Below, piece after piece: positions 15,832 to 27,600 of a stretch of DNA of 64,000 nt; position 1 is the stretch's first letter; every line of letters begins with the position of its first letter. The position numbers and the translations under genes were made by a program. The notes under the pieces were generated by a model. It ran no database searches. It worked only from the letters and a program-made list of their open reading frames with translations, and was not told the DNA's origin. The stretch is taken from NCBI GenBank assembly GCA_024758765.1, contig CP101406.1, positions 1,240,001 to 1,304,000 on the forward strand, written 5' to 3'. Origin of the DNA: Mycobacterium sp. SVM_VP21. GTDB taxonomy: Bacteria > Actinomycetota > Actinomycetes > Mycobacteriales > Mycobacteriaceae.

Positions 15832-17143
15832 TCGGCCGGCCGGCCACCATCAGCACCACCTCGTCGGACTCGGCGGCCATCCGCGTATTGAGCACCCCGA
15901 GCAGGTCGCGGAACAACCGCCCCGACGCGGTGGGCGGGACTACCCCGCTACCTACTTCGTTGCTCACTGCCACCGCCGGTACCGGGCAGGCGCGCCAGGC
16001 CGACACCAGCTCGTCGATATCGGTGTGCACGCCGTCCAGTGCGCCACCGTCCCACACTCGGTGCAGGTCCATCCGGGCGGTGAGCCAGGTGCCCAAACAG
16101 TCCAGCAGCACAGGGGTTTCGGCGGATCGCAGCGCATCGGCGACGTCGATGGTCTCGACGGTGCGCCAGGAGGCCGGTCGCCGCATCCGGTGCAGCCGTA
16201 TCCGCTCGGCCCATTCGGGATCGCCCTCCCGCACCCCGCCGGTGGCCAGGTAGGTCACCGCCGGCGCATCGGCCAGCAACGCCTCGGCGTGCGCGGACTT
16301 GCCCGAGCGCGCCCCGCCGAGCACCAGGGTGCGGGTCGGCGCTGCACCAGTTGCACCCACCCACACCACCTCACCATCACATCCCGGTCGAGCACCTGAA
16401 TCGGACAGTACCGCAGTCAATTCCGACCCAGGGGGATTGTGGTGGCTCAGGTGTATCGCGACGACGTCGGTGCGGGCCGTGACGGCACCGGAGTCGCTCA
16501 GCCGCGCCACCGTTGCCGCGAACGCCGGCAGGTCATGATGCTCGGTGCCGTGCTCGGTGTAGTTGCCGAAGGTCTCCTCCAGAAACACCGCGTCATAGTC
16601 GGCACCGGCCACCGCGGCGTGCGTCTCCTCGGGCAACGGCCCGGTGTCGGTGGCCCAGAAGATCCGCCCACCAACCGATTCCAGGTCGTAGAGCACCGCG
16701 TCACCACCGATATCGGCACCGTGCGCGGCAGCCAGTACTCGCAGCCGGTAGTCACCCAGGCGCACATCGTCGCCAGGCGATGCCTCGACGAACCGCACCG
16801 GATCGTCGGGCCCCACCCAATGCCGGCACTGCGCCAGTGCACTCGGCGGGCCGACCACATCCAAGGGCTCGCCGGTCCCGGTCCAGTGCCGCATCAGCAG
16901 CGCTGCGGGCCCGACGTGGTCGGGGTGGCCGTGGGTGAACAGGATGTGCCGGACGCCGGCCAATGATCGTCCGAACCGCACTGCGGCGCGCGGCGCCTCC
17001 GGCCCGCAATCTAGCAGAAGCACGTCGTCGACCAGCGCGGCGGTCTGACCCCGAACCTCGGTCACCGTACAGCAGGATTCGCACCGGCAGAACGGATTCG
17101 GCCAGCCGTCGGCACTGCCGCTGCCCAGCAGCAGGATCTCCAT
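15812..17143 (-). CDS. cobU: Fusion of metallo-beta-lactamase domain and CobU-type cobinamide kinase/guanylyltransferase
   Basis: The 443-aa protein has two parts. Residues 1-265 are a metallo-beta-lactamase-fold hydrolase with the metal motif HGHPDH at 71-76, further His and Asp ligands (AAHGADIGGD, ATDTGP, HLSHHNPPG) and a CRCESCC cluster at 19-25, as in phosphoribosyl cyclic phosphodiesterase-like proteins. Residues 270-443 are CobU: a P-loop GGARSGKS at 276-283, then EWAERIRLHRMRRP and the VSNEVGSGVVP loop. CobU phosphorylates adenosylcobinamide and transfers GMP in the last steps of vitamin B12 assembly. M. tuberculosis CobU is the single domain; the fused form occurs in other actinobacteria. 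The start at 17143 gives MEILLLGSGSADG, the natural beginning of the lactamase fold. What the added hydrolase does in the pathway is unknown. Confidence 0.85.
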   Translation of the reverse strand: MEILLLGSGSADGWPNPFCRCESCCTVTEVRGQTAALVDDVLLLDCGPEAPRAAVRFGRSLAGVRHILFTHGHPDHVGPAALLMRHWTGTGEPLDVVGPPSALAQCRHWVGPDDPVRFVEASPGDDVRLGDYRLRVLAAAHGADIGGDAVLYDLESVGGRIFWATDTGPLPEETHAAVAGADYDAVFLEETFGNYTEHGTEHHDLPAFAATVARLSDSGAVTARTDVVAIHLSHHNPPGSELTAVLSDSGARPGCDGEVVWVGATGAAPTRTLVLGGARSGKSAHAEALLADAPAVTYLATGGVREGDPEWAERIRLHRMRRPASWRTVETIDVADALRSAETPVLLDCLGTWLTARMDLHRVWDGGALDGVHTDIDELVSAWRACPVPAVAVSNEVGSGVVPPTASGRLFRDLLGVLNTRMAAESDEVVLMVAGRPITLPAQ

Positions 17144-17155
17144 GCACCCATCTTC

Positions 17156-17216
17156 GTTGACTCTGTGTCCACGGCGCACACCACTCGCACTTTTGCGCCG
17201 TGGACGCAGAGTCAAC
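17156..17216. repeat. 61-bp dispersed palindrome, copy 1 (terminator-like)
   Basis: A 23-base arm beginning GTTGACTCTGTGTCC pairs with its near-complement ending GGACGCAGAGTCAAC with one mismatch, around a 15-base loop containing CACTCGCACTTT. It sits between the stop of the secreted protein gene and the start of the cobU fusion, both on the minus strand, so it would end the upstream transcript. A second 61-bp copy at 53401-53461 shares arms and loop. Its T run is in the loop rather than after the stem, so intrinsic termination is plausible but not certain. Confidence 0.7.
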
Positions 17217-17218
17217 CC

Positions 17219-18169
17219 CTAGGAGGACAGCCCGAGATCCAGCGCGCTGAACAGGCCGGCGTCGGACAGGTCGGTCAGGGGCGCCGGCGTCGTCAAGTCG
17301 GCGACATCGGTTGGCGCGAACCACGACGCGAACGGGGACAGATCGAAGTTCCCGAAAATCGTCTGGACCTCATCCACCGCGGGGCCGTTGACCGGGTCGT
17401 AGTACAGGTTCACCACGTTAAATAGGCCGTAGACCAAGGCGTGCTGGTCGAAGACATCTCCGGACTTGTCGACGAACTCGACGTCGGTCGGCGACGTGAC
17501 GTACAGGGTCCCGGTCAGTGTCGTCGCGGCCGCGCCCGTACCTCCCGAGTAGGCAGCCGGGGCGGACCACACCAGCGAAGAATCCGGGGCCTGTAGCGCC
17601 GTGATGGTGGCATGGTCCGTCAGCCCACCGAACCAAGCGCCACGCGCCGCGTCGGACAGGCCGATCGCATCCCCGATGCGGTAGATGGCACCGTCGGCGA
17701 CCACGATGTTGTTGCCCACGGTCTCCGCTGTCCCCGTGGGAAAGTCCGGTACCGCCCACGACGGCGCAGAGGCCAGGTCGAAGCTGCCGAACGGGGTCTT
17801 CATCACGTCGACGGCGGTGCCGTTCCCAGCCGGGTCATAGTAGAGATTGGTGAAGCCCGGGAACAGCTGGTTCTGGTCGTAGGTGGCCCCGTCGCTGGTG
17901 ACGAACTCGTTGTTAAGCCCGCCGATTGTGGGCGTGAGGTAGTCGGTCCCGGTCAACACCGTGCCGGTGCCGGAGGTGAAACTCGCGGGCAGCTGCCACG
18001 CCGGGGACCACCCTTCCTGGCCCAAAGCAGGCAGCACTGCGAACAGTTGGGCGTCGTTGACGTCATAGTCCGGCGTCCAGGTGCCGCCGGTGGCGCCGGC
18101 CACCCCCGAACCTGCGAACGCGGCCGCGGCGGCTCCGCCGACCACGATCCCCCATGCGATGTGCTTCAT
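17219..18169 (-). CDS. Secreted two-repeat protein of unknown function
   Basis: The ATG at 18169 has GAGAGGG upstream and gives MKHIAWGIVVGGAAAAAFAG, an evident signal peptide with cleavage likely near GVAGA or shortly after. The 316-aa protein has an internal duplication. Both halves contain TLTGTxY or VLTGTDY, an EFV strand, a DQ..L..G segment, NLYYDP, a (T)AVD motif and T-x-FG-x-FDL followed by SW. It has no cysteines in the mature part and no known catalytic motif. The halves may each form a small beta-rich domain. It lies 104 bases downstream of groEL2 on the same strand, but a strong terminator separates them. I do not recognise a named family. Confidence 0.75.
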   Translation of the reverse strand: MKHIAWGIVVGGAAAAAFAGSGVAGATGGTWTPDYDVNDAQLFAVLPALGQEGWSPAWQLPASFTSGTGTVLTGTDYLTPTIGGLNNEFVTSDGATYDQNQLFPGFTNLYYDPAGNGTAVDVMKTPFGSFDLASAPSWAVPDFPTGTAETVGNNIVVADGAIYRIGDAIGLSDAARGAWFGGLTDHATITALQAPDSSLVWSAPAAYSGGTGAAATTLTGTLYVTSPTDVEFVDKSGDVFDQHALVYGLFNVVNLYYDPVNGPAVDEVQTIFGNFDLSPFASWFAPTDVADLTTPAPLTDLSDAGLFSALDLGLSS

Positions 18170-18272
18170 CGAGCCCTCTCGGTCATGATTCGGCTTCGCA
18201 ACGTAGTTCTTTTTCACAATTGGAATCAAGATTGTTCGCTGGGGGATCGCTGTCAGCGTTGTGCGCTCAACG

Positions 18273-18306
18273 AAAAAGCCCGGCCCCCAAAGGGACCGGG
18301 CTCTTT
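18273..18306 (-). terminator. Rho-independent terminator of groEL2
   Basis: On the minus strand the sequence forms an AGCCCGG...CCGGGCT stem with GC-rich inner pairs (18277-18302), followed by five T residues at 18277-18273. It lies just after the groEL2 stop at 18320. This is one of the few textbook terminators in the window. Confidence 0.85.
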
Positions 18307-18319
18307 CGCGCAACCAGAC

Positions 18320-20059
<1,740 letters not shown>

Positions 20060-20086
20060 CTAGCACTCACTGGTCGCGAGTGCCAA
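20060..20086 (-). promoter_or_regulatory. CIRCE operator 1 upstream of groEL2
   Basis: The sequence has half-sites CTAGCACTC (20060-20068) and GAGTGCCAA (20078-20086) with a 9-base spacer, close to the consensus TTAGCACTC-N9-GAGTGCTAA. It is the copy nearer to the groEL2 start (115 bases). CIRCE is the binding site of the heat-shock repressor HrcA. Confidence 0.9.
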
Positions 20087-20094
20087 CGTCATTT

Positions 20095-20121
20095 TTAGCA
20101 CTCGCCCATGCCGAGTGCAAG
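20095..20121 (-). promoter_or_regulatory. CIRCE operator 2 upstream of groEL2
   Basis: The left half TTAGCACTC (20095-20103) is perfect and the right half GAGTGCAAG (20113-20121) matches in six of nine positions, again with a 9-base spacer. Two tandem CIRCE copies upstream of groEL2 are also known in M. tuberculosis. Confidence 0.85.
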
Positions 20122-20168
20122 GTCAGTTCGGCCGGCGGCGTCGCGCCGCGACCGCACCGTGCTCCTCG

Positions 20169-21002
20169 TCAACTCCCAGGCTGATGACCGGCGACGAGCC
20201 GGCTACCCAGGAAGTCCAATACCTGGTGCAGCGCGGTATGGGTCGGCTCACCGGGCCGGTCGATGAGGTGCTCGGTCAGAACGGAATGCGGACTTAGGAC
20301 GGCATCCGGGTTGGCGGCGGCGTCATCGAGTTCGATCGCGATGAACGCCTCACCGAGCTGGTCGCGCAGAAAATCGAATCGCTGCGCCGGCGAGCGCCGA
20401 TCACCGCAGAACCGCAGCCCCATCACCGACAGTCCGTCCGCGCAACGCTGCTTGATCCGGTCCAGGTCGGCCGGTGCGACGTCGATGGAGTACTTCTGTC
20501 GGGCCGTGAACGCCAGCGGCAGCCCCGGCTGAGACAACACCGGTGCGATCAACCGGTCGTCGACCGCCATCGCCAATGCGAATCCGCCGGTGAAGCACAT
20601 CCCGACCGCACCGACTCCCGGCCCGCCGCAGCGTTGGTGCTCGTGCTCGGCCAACGCCCGCAACCAGCGCACCACCGGGGACGTGCGGCCGCTCGCAAGC
20701 ACCACGAACTCCCGGCTGACACAGACCGGCCCGAACTGGCCGGCAATGTTCGCCAGCGCGGCGACGAGGCCGTGCGCGGCGGGACTCGGGTCGCGCCCCG
20801 GATTGCCGTACAGATGCGGCACCACCGCGGTGCACCCCCGGCTCGCGACCCGCCGGGCGAAGTCGAACACCATCGGCGATATGCCGGGAAACTCGGCCAT
20901 CACGATCACGGCGGGGCCGGAACCCTGGCGGAACACGGCGCGGGTCTTGCCGTCATGGGTGAACGTGTCGCGCTGGAAGTCGATGAGATCGTCGTCGGTC
21001 AT
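20169..21002 (-). CDS. Dienelactone hydrolase-family protein
   Basis: The 277-aa alpha/beta hydrolase starts at MTDDDLIDFQ (ATG 21002). It shows the dienelactone hydrolase plan: VIVMAEFPGISP early (oxyanion side), FARRVASRGCTAVVPHLYG, and the nucleophile elbow GMCFTGG with Cys136 instead of Ser, which is typical of this family. An acid residue and a His near the C-terminus (HTALHQVLDFL) would complete the triad. Family members hydrolyse lactones or similar esters in aromatic catabolism, but the substrate here is not known. It follows the AraC gene on the same strand with a 31-base gap, so the two probably form an operon and the AraC protein is a likely regulator. Confidence 0.8.
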   Translation of the reverse strand: MTDDDLIDFQRDTFTHDGKTRAVFRQGSGPAVIVMAEFPGISPMVFDFARRVASRGCTAVVPHLYGNPGRDPSPAAHGLVAALANIAGQFGPVCVSREFVVLASGRTSPVVRWLRALAEHEHQRCGGPGVGAVGMCFTGGFALAMAVDDRLIAPVLSQPGLPLAFTARQKYSIDVAPADLDRIKQRCADGLSVMGLRFCGDRRSPAQRFDFLRDQLGEAFIAIELDDAAANPDAVLSPHSVLTEHLIDRPGEPTHTALHQVLDFLGSRLVAGHQPGS

Positions 21003-21033
21003 GTCACACGCCCTTCTCGAGGATGGACTGTCA

Positions 21034-21903
21034 CTATCGACCGGGCGGGCCCGCACGGTATTGGAAGAATGTTCCCCAGGCCCGTTGACGGCGCTTCGCG
21101 ACCGCGCTCAGCGTCTCGCCGGCCACCGCTCCCGGCGTGACGCCCGCGAAGCTCGCCACGTCCCGACTCAGATGAGCCTGGTCGGTATAGCCACAGGACA
21201 CGGCGACGTCCGCGGCGGGGCGGCCTGCTACCAGGCCTTCGACCGCGTGCCGGAATCGGACCAGCATCGCGGCACGCTTGGGCGTCAGACCGATCTGAGC
21301 CCCGAACCTCGCCCACAGCCTCTTGCGGCTCCAGCCAGATGATTCGGCCAGCTCGCCAACCGTGACCTGCCCCCGGCAGCCGACGATCCGATTCCAGCTG
21401 GCGACCACTTCCGGGTCCGGCGGCCGCGACGATTCGGCGCGCTGCACCAGAAACGATCTGGCCAGCGCAAACCGCTGTTCCCACGTCGGGGTGTCGGCGA
21501 TTCGCTCGCGCAGCCGGCGGCCCCGCCGTCCCCACAAGTCGTCCAACCCGACAACGGCGCGGCCCAGATCCCCGGGCCCGACACCCAGCAACGAATAGGC
21601 CTGTACCGGCGACAACCGCACCTCGATGCACGCGGCCCGCTCAGCGCGGATCCGCATCGTCTCGCTGCCCAGCCCGCAGACGAAGCCGTTCAGTGCCTGC
21701 CGACCGGTCGTACTGTCGACCAGCAAGTCGTTCTCGCCGAAACCGATCAGCGCGGTGACGGCCGGCAGCCCGACAACCCGCATGTCCAGGCCGGCGGCAT
21801 CGTAATTGCGGTACCCGATCATCGCGGCACCGCCCAGCGGCGCCAGTCCGGACGGAGATGCGAAATCCCACCCGCCGCCGGGGAAACGGTCGAGGCCGAT
21901 CAC
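21034..21903 (-). CDS. AraC-family transcriptional regulator
   Basis: The 289-aa protein has a variable N-terminal sensing region and a C-terminal AraC-type double helix-turn-helix from about residue 180 (GELAESSGWSRKRLWARFG and AADVAVSCGYTDQAHLSRD). The second helix pair carries the CGYTDQAHLSR signature common in this family. It starts with GTG at 21903, and no better start is evident. It lies upstream of the dienelactone hydrolase gene on the same strand and likely controls it. The effector is unknown. Confidence 0.85.
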   Translation of the reverse strand: MIGLDRFPGGGWDFASPSGLAPLGGAAMIGYRNYDAAGLDMRVVGLPAVTALIGFGENDLLVDSTTGRQALNGFVCGLGSETMRIRAERAACIEVRLSPVQAYSLLGVGPGDLGRAVVGLDDLWGRRGRRLRERIADTPTWEQRFALARSFLVQRAESSRPPDPEVVASWNRIVGCRGQVTVGELAESSGWSRKRLWARFGAQIGLTPKRAAMLVRFRHAVEGLVAGRPAADVAVSCGYTDQAHLSRDVASFAGVTPGAVAGETLSAVAKRRQRAWGTFFQYRAGPPGR

Positions 21904-21912
21904 CCGTTCAGG

Positions 21913-22650
21913 CTAACCGGCCCGGCCGCATTCCGGCTGGTCGTCGAGGTCGAGTAGCTGCTCGTAGAAACCGCCGAACCCGCGGGCCCGGTTCACCAGG
22001 TGCACTTCCAGGATCCAGTGACAGACCCTGCCGGTGGGATCCGTGCGGCGCATCGGCTCGTCGGATCCGGGCGCGACGTAGAACCGGGCGTCGTCACCGG
22101 AGATCTTCTTGTGCGGAAACTCTCCGAGCAGGTGCCCGGCGATGGGAGCACCGAATTCGAAGCCCGCGTCCTGAGCTAGGCCGACGACGTGGTCGTACAG
22201 CTGCGCGCCGGTGATGTCGGCGTGCGCCTCGAAGAAGGCGCGCCCCGCGCTCCACACCCCGGGCAGCGCGTCGCGCAGCGCCAGCTTGTCGGGGTCTGCA
22301 TCAACACCGCCGAGCACGAAGGTGCGACCGAAGTCGGCCTCCCACTCTTCGAAGATCGGCCCCAGGTCGAGGTAGGCGATGTCGTCGTCGGCCATCACGC
22401 GGTCGGGAGGGTCGGCGTGAAACGGCAGCAGGCTGTTCTCCCCGGCCCGCACCACCCGCCGATGCCAGTGCCGCGTCACCCCGAACATGTCGGCGGCCAG
22501 GTCCCGGATCTCATCGGAGAGCTGCCGCTCGCCGACTCCGGGGCGGACCATGCCGCGCCGCTCGATCTCGTCGAACAGTGCAACGGCCTTGGCCTGCGCG
22601 TCGCGAAGCCGCTCGACACGGACGGATTCCGGCTCGCGCGGGGTGGACAC
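21913..22650 (-). CDS. M24-family (aminopeptidase P/creatinase fold) protein
   Basis: The 245-aa protein has the pita-bread landmarks: VGERQLSDEIRDLAADMFG near the N-terminus, YLDLGPIFEEWEADFGRTF carrying the two metal-binding Asp, GHLLGEFPHKKI with a metal-binding His, HWILEVHLV with a Glu, and a final GFGGFYEQLL. It lacks the long N-terminal domain of PepP-type enzymes. The family hydrolyses N-terminal or dipeptide bonds with two metal ions, but some members have no peptidase activity. It starts with GTG at 22650, 55 bases from the divergent helicase gene, and its stop is 10 bases before the AraC start region, which suggests one transcript. Confidence 0.8.
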   Translation of the reverse strand: MSTPREPESVRVERLRDAQAKAVALFDEIERRGMVRPGVGERQLSDEIRDLAADMFGVTRHWHRRVVRAGENSLLPFHADPPDRVMADDDIAYLDLGPIFEEWEADFGRTFVLGGVDADPDKLALRDALPGVWSAGRAFFEAHADITGAQLYDHVVGLAQDAGFEFGAPIAGHLLGEFPHKKISGDDARFYVAPGSDEPMRRTDPTGRVCHWILEVHLVNRARGFGGFYEQLLDLDDQPECGRAG

Positions 22651-22705
22651 GCCAGCGATCCTATCGGCTTGCCCTAGACTGCATCTCGATCAGATAGGAG
22701 ACCGG

Positions 22706-24397
22706 GTGCGGGCTGAAGCAGCGCCCAGCACCCGGGCTTTGCGGGGCTGGCAACGCCGGGCTCTGGTGCGCTATCTGACCGCCAAGCCGCGAGATTTCCT
22801 GATGGTGGCCACCCCCGGCGCCGGTAAGACGACGTTCGCGCTGCGCATCGTCGCCGAGCTGCTGGCCGACCGCACCGTCGAGCGGATCACGATCGTGGTG
22901 CCCACCGAACACCTCAAGGTGCAGTGGGCCACCGCCGCTGCCTCGCACGGCATCGCGCTGGACCCCCGGTTTTCCAACTCCGACTCGCAGACCAGCTCGG
23001 AGTACCACGGCGTCGTGGTCACCTACGCGCAGGTCGCCAGCCATCCCAGTCGGCACCGGGTGCGCACCGAGGCCGCGAAAACCCTGGTGATCTTCGACGA
23101 GATCCACCACGGCGGCGACGCCAAGAGCTGGGGCGACGGCATCCGGGAGGCATTCGACGACGCCACCCGGCGGCTGGCGCTGACCGGGACCCCGTTCCGC
23201 AGCGACGACAGCCCCATTCCCTTCGTCAACTACGAGCCCGACGGCGCCGGCCACCTGCGCTCGGTGGCCGACGACAGCTACGGCTACACCGACGCGCTAG
23301 CCGACGGTGTGGTGCGCCCGGTGGTGTTCATGGCCTACTCGGGCGAGGCCCGCTGGCGCGATAGCGCCGGCGAGGAGCACGCGGCCCGACTCGGCGAACC
23401 ACTGACCGCCGAACACACCGCCCGGGCGTGGCGCACGGCGCTGGACCCGGCCGGGGAATGGATGCCGGCGGTGATCACCGCCGCGGACACTCGGCTGCGC
23501 CAGCTGCGCGAGGGCGGCATGGCCGATGCCGGCGGCATGATCATCGCCACCGACCAGAAGGCCGCCCGCGCCTACGCGGTGCTGCTGAAACGGCACACCG
23601 GCGAGGAACCCACCGTGGTGCTCTCCGACGATCCCAGCGCGTCGGACAAGATCGCACAGTTCTCGGCGGACACCAGCAGGTGGCTGGTGGCGGTGCGGAT
23701 GGTCTCCGAGGGCGTCGACGTGCCCCGGCTGGCGGTCGGGGTCTACGCCACCAGTGCCTCCACCCCGTTGTTCTTCGCGCAGGCAATCGGCCGGTTCGTG
23801 CGGTCACGACGGCCCGGCGAGACCGCCAGCATCTTCTTGCCGTCGGTACCGTCGCTGCTGGGCCTGGCCAGCGAGATGGAAGAGCAGCGCAATCATGTGC
23901 TGGGCAAGCCGCACCGGGAGTCCGAACGCGACGAGTTCGACGAGGCGCAGCGCCGCCGCGACGAGCCCTCCGAGCTCGAGAACGGCTTCGAATCCCTGGG
24001 CGCGGACGCCGAGCTCGACCAGGTGATCTTCGACGGCGCCTCGTTCGGCACCGCCGCCCCGGCCGGCAGCGACGAAGAGGCCGACTACCTGGGTATCCCC
24101 GGGTTGCTCGACGCCAGCCAGATGCGTGACCTGCTGCGGCAGCGCCAGGAAGAGCAGCTGGACCGCCGGTCCAAAGTGGCCGCCGCTGGTGGGGTTCCGG
24201 CGCCGGTTACCACGCACGGTCAATTGCGAGCACTGCGTCACGAGCTCAACGCGCTGGTGTCGGCGGCCCACCATCGTCTGGGCAAGCCGCACGGCTGGAT
24301 TCACAACGAGCTGCGCCGGCGTTGCGGCGGCCCCCCGGTGGCGGCGGCGACGTCGGATCAGCTGCGGGCGCGCATCGTGGCGATCCGGGAGCTGTAG
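22706..24397 (+). CDS. DEAD/DEAH-box (superfamily 2) helicase
   Basis: The 563-aa protein starts at GTG 22706, preceded by AGGAG. It carries SF2 motifs in order: motif [14 protein letters not shown] (about residue 36), motif Ia [11 protein letters not shown], motif II DEIHH (the DExH box), motif [12 protein letters not shown], and in the second RecA domain [12 protein letters not shown] and the motif VI region [15 protein letters not shown] charged C-terminal extension ends with [18 protein letters not shown], which resembles a small DNA- or RNA-binding tail. The protein is an ATP-dependent nucleic acid translocase, but its pathway is not known. An upstream in-frame stretch from 22487 lies antisense to the M24 gene and is not part of it. 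Confidence 0.9.
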   Translation: MRAEAAPSTRALRGWQRRALVRYLTAKPRDFLMVATPGAGKTTFALRIVAELLADRTVERITIVVPTEHLKVQWATAAASHGIALDPRFSNSDSQTSSEYHGVVVTYAQVASHPSRHRVRTEAAKTLVIFDEIHHGGDAKSWGDGIREAFDDATRRLALTGTPFRSDDSPIPFVNYEPDGAGHLRSVADDSYGYTDALADGVVRPVVFMAYSGEARWRDSAGEEHAARLGEPLTAEHTARAWRTALDPAGEWMPAVITAADTRLRQLREGGMADAGGMIIATDQKAARAYAVLLKRHTGEEPTVVLSDDPSASDKIAQFSADTSRWLVAVRMVSEGVDVPRLAVGVYATSASTPLFFAQAIGRFVRSRRPGETASIFLPSVPSLLGLASEMEEQRNHVLGKPHRESERDEFDEAQRRRDEPSELENGFESLGADAELDQVIFDGASFGTAAPAGSDEEADYLGIPGLLDASQMRDLLRQRQEEQLDRRSKVAAAGGVPAPVTTHGQLRALRHELNALVSAAHHRLGKPHGWIHNELRRRCGGPPVAAATSDQLRARIVAIREL

Positions 24398-24638
24398 GGC
24401 CCAGCGGGCTCGATTCCGCACCCGGCTCCTCCCCCGCCCGCCGAGCGTGCGGTTCAGTCGGTTCGGCGGCGGCGCTTTCACGCGGTATTACCAACCAATT
24501 CGCACTGTCGAGCAAGTGGTATCCCACAATCCGCGAGCTGCCCAATGCAAGGGAAAACCCTGTAGAGGATCGATCCGGACTCCGCTTGGCTTGTACTCAG
24601 AAGATTCCGGGTATTTCACGAGGATCGGGGTGGGTTCC

Positions 24639-27600
24639 ATGAGCGCTGGCCGTTCGAATCGGGGGCGTGGACGTCGTCGGATGATCGGCGCGTCGGCAAC
24701 GCTGGGGGCATTTCTGGCGTTCGGGATGGCGCCGCTGACCACCGGTGCGCCGGTGGCCCGCGCCGATTTTCTCGATGACCTCTTCGACCCGACCGCGTGG
24801 ACGTGGCTGGATGCGCCGGCCTGGACTCCCCCGGCCGAGACCTTATCGTTCGATGCCCTGCCGGCGCCGGAGACCGACTGGATGGCCGATCTGCATGCGC
24901 AGGTCGAGGCGCTGATCGCCGATCCCGCCAACACCTGGTGGCTGGATCTGCTCAACGAACCCTCAGTGTGGCTGTTCGGCCGGGATCTGATCGGCAACGG
25001 CATCGACGAATTCGACGGGGCCAACACTTCACTGTTCGGCTCGACCGGATGGTTCGGTGATCTCGGTGATGGCGGCTTCTGGTTCGGCGACGGCGGCCTC
25101 GGTGTCAGCGGGGGCACCGGCGGGATGGCCGGCATGTTCGGCAACGGCGGCGACGGTGGCACCGGCTTAGACGCCGTGGACAACGCCGGCGTCGCCGGTA
25201 ACGGTGGAACCGGCGGTGCCGGTGGCTGGCTATTCGGCGATGGCGGTGCCGGTGGCGCGGGTGGGGCCGGGATGACCGGCGGTGATGGTGGAAGTGGCCA
25301 GGCCGCCGGGGACTCCGGTGTGGGCGGGCTGGCCGGTGGCGCCGGCGGCAATGGCGGCGCCGGGGGCCGAGCCAGCTGGTTCTGGGGTGTCGGCGGCGCG
25401 GGCGGCGCCGGTGGTTCCGGCGGCGCGGGCGGTAACGGTGGCGACGGCGTCACAGGGGCGGACGGCTCGTTTGTCACCGGCTCCGGGGACGGTCAAGCCG
25501 GCGGCAACGGCGGCGACGGTGGTTCCGGTGGCGCCGGCGGCACCGGTGGTGCTGGCGGTGGCCGAGGCCTGTTCGGTGGGGTCGGGCTCCAGGGTGTCGG
25601 CGGAACTGGTGGCCTCGGCGGTGGCGGCGGTACACCCGGCGATGGCGGTTCTGGCGCGGCAGGTACCGCTGCGAATCCCGATGGCGGTGACGGCGGCAAT
25701 GGAGGCAACAGCGGCACCGGCGGGACAGGTGGTCTCGGCGGCGCGGGTTCGACCCATGGCACCGATGGAGGCGCGGGCAGTAGCCCAGCCGGCGTGATGG
25801 GCAACGGCGGTGACGGCGGACGCGGCTACGACGCGGCCAACGACGCCAACGCGGCACCCGGTGCCTCCGGGGGCAACGGAGGCACCGGCGGTGACGGCGG
25901 CAGCCGGGGCAACGGCGGCAACGGCGGGGCCGGCGGCAGTGGTGTCGATGCCCTCAGTGGTGCCGGTGGCAGTGGTGGTCTGGGCGGCAACGGCGGGGCC
26001 GGCGGCAGCATCTCCGGGGACGGCGGCGATGGCGGCGCCGGCGGCGCCGGCGGCGACGGAGCCAACGGCGGTATCGGTGGTGACGGCGCCAACGGTGTGG
26101 CCGGGGTCAACAACGGCCGCGGCCAGGACGGTGGCAGCGTAGCCGGCGGCACCGGCGGTAACGGCGGCAACGGCGGCAACGGCGGTGCGACGACGACCGG
26201 GCACGTCGGTGTCAACGGTGACGGCGGCGACGGCGGTCACGGTGGTGACGCCGGAACACCGGGCAGCGGCGGCAACGGCGCCGCGGGGCAGTGGGGCAAA
26301 GCCGGTTCCGGCGGGGTCGACGGGGCCGGTGGTGACGGCGGTGATGCCGGTAGCGCCGCGGCCGGTGGTGGCGGTACCGCGGGTCTGCACGGCACCGGCG
26401 GCACCGGTGGCACCGACGGCACGGCCGGAACCGTCGGCAACACCAGCACCGCCACCGGAGTACGCGGCGGCAACGGCGGCAACGGCGCCTCGGGAGGTGA
26501 CGGTCATCCCCAGGCCGGCAATGGTGGCAACGGCGGCGCCGGTGGTATCGGTACCGGCGGAAACGGCGGTCATGGCGGCGACGTGCAGATCACTGACAGC
26601 GCGTCGACGCAGGACATCGTCGGCGGCGACGGCGGGGTTGGTGGAGGCGGTGCGGCCGGCGGCGGAAACGGCGGCGACGGCGGCCACGCGATCACCGCCG
26701 GGACCGGCAAGGCCGCCGCCGGTGACGGCGCGGCCGGCGGCGACAGCACCACCGGAAAAGGCGGCGACGGCGGCAACGGCAGCTACGCGCACGTCGTCAA
26801 CGTCGCGTCGACCCAGGACGCCCTCGGCGGCCAGGCCGGGACTGCCGGTACCGGCGCTTCCGGCGGCGGCAACGGCGGCGACGGTGGCGACGCGTACACC
26901 GTCGGGACCGGCAGGGCCATCGCCGCCGACGGGGCGGCCGGCGCCGACGGCGGCACCGGAACCGGCGGCAACGGCGGCAACGGCGGCAGCGCGGTCGTCA
27001 ACAACGTCGCGTCGACACAGGACGCCCTCGGCGGCCAGGCCGGAGCCGCCGGTAACGGCGCGGCCGGCGGAGGCAACGGCGGAAGCGGCGGCAGCGCGGC
27101 CACCGCCGGGTCCGGCAAGGCCATCGCCGCCGACGGGGCGGCCGGCGCCGACGGCGGCACCGGAACAGGCGGCAACGGCGGCAACGGCGGCGCTGCGAAT
27201 ATCGCCAACAACACGTCGGCCCGAGACTCCCTCGGCGGTAACGGCGGGGCCGGCGCCAGCGGCGCGACCGGCGGCGGCAACGGCGGAAACGGCGGCGCCG
27301 CGTACACCGCCGGGATCGGCAAGGCCACCGGCGGCGACGGGGGTGCCGGTGCCGGCGGCGGCGCGGGCATCGGCGGCAACGGCGGCAACGGCGGCAACGC
27401 GACCGTCAACAACGTCGCGTCGACCCAAGACGCCCTCGGCGGCCACGCCGGAGCCGGCGGTAACGGCGCGGCCGGCGGAGGCAACGGCGGAAGCGGCGGC
27501 AGCGCAGCCACCCACGGGACCGGCAAGGCCATCGCCGCTGACGGGGCCGCCGGCGCCGACGGCGGCACCGGAACCGGCGGCAACGGCGGCAACGGCGGCA

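Noticed and set aside
24126..24638. In-frame extension of PGRS gene 4 to 24126
   Set aside because: It overlaps the helicase gene end and has no conserved N-terminus, whereas ATG 24639 gives the ARAD leader shared by the other PGRS proteins.
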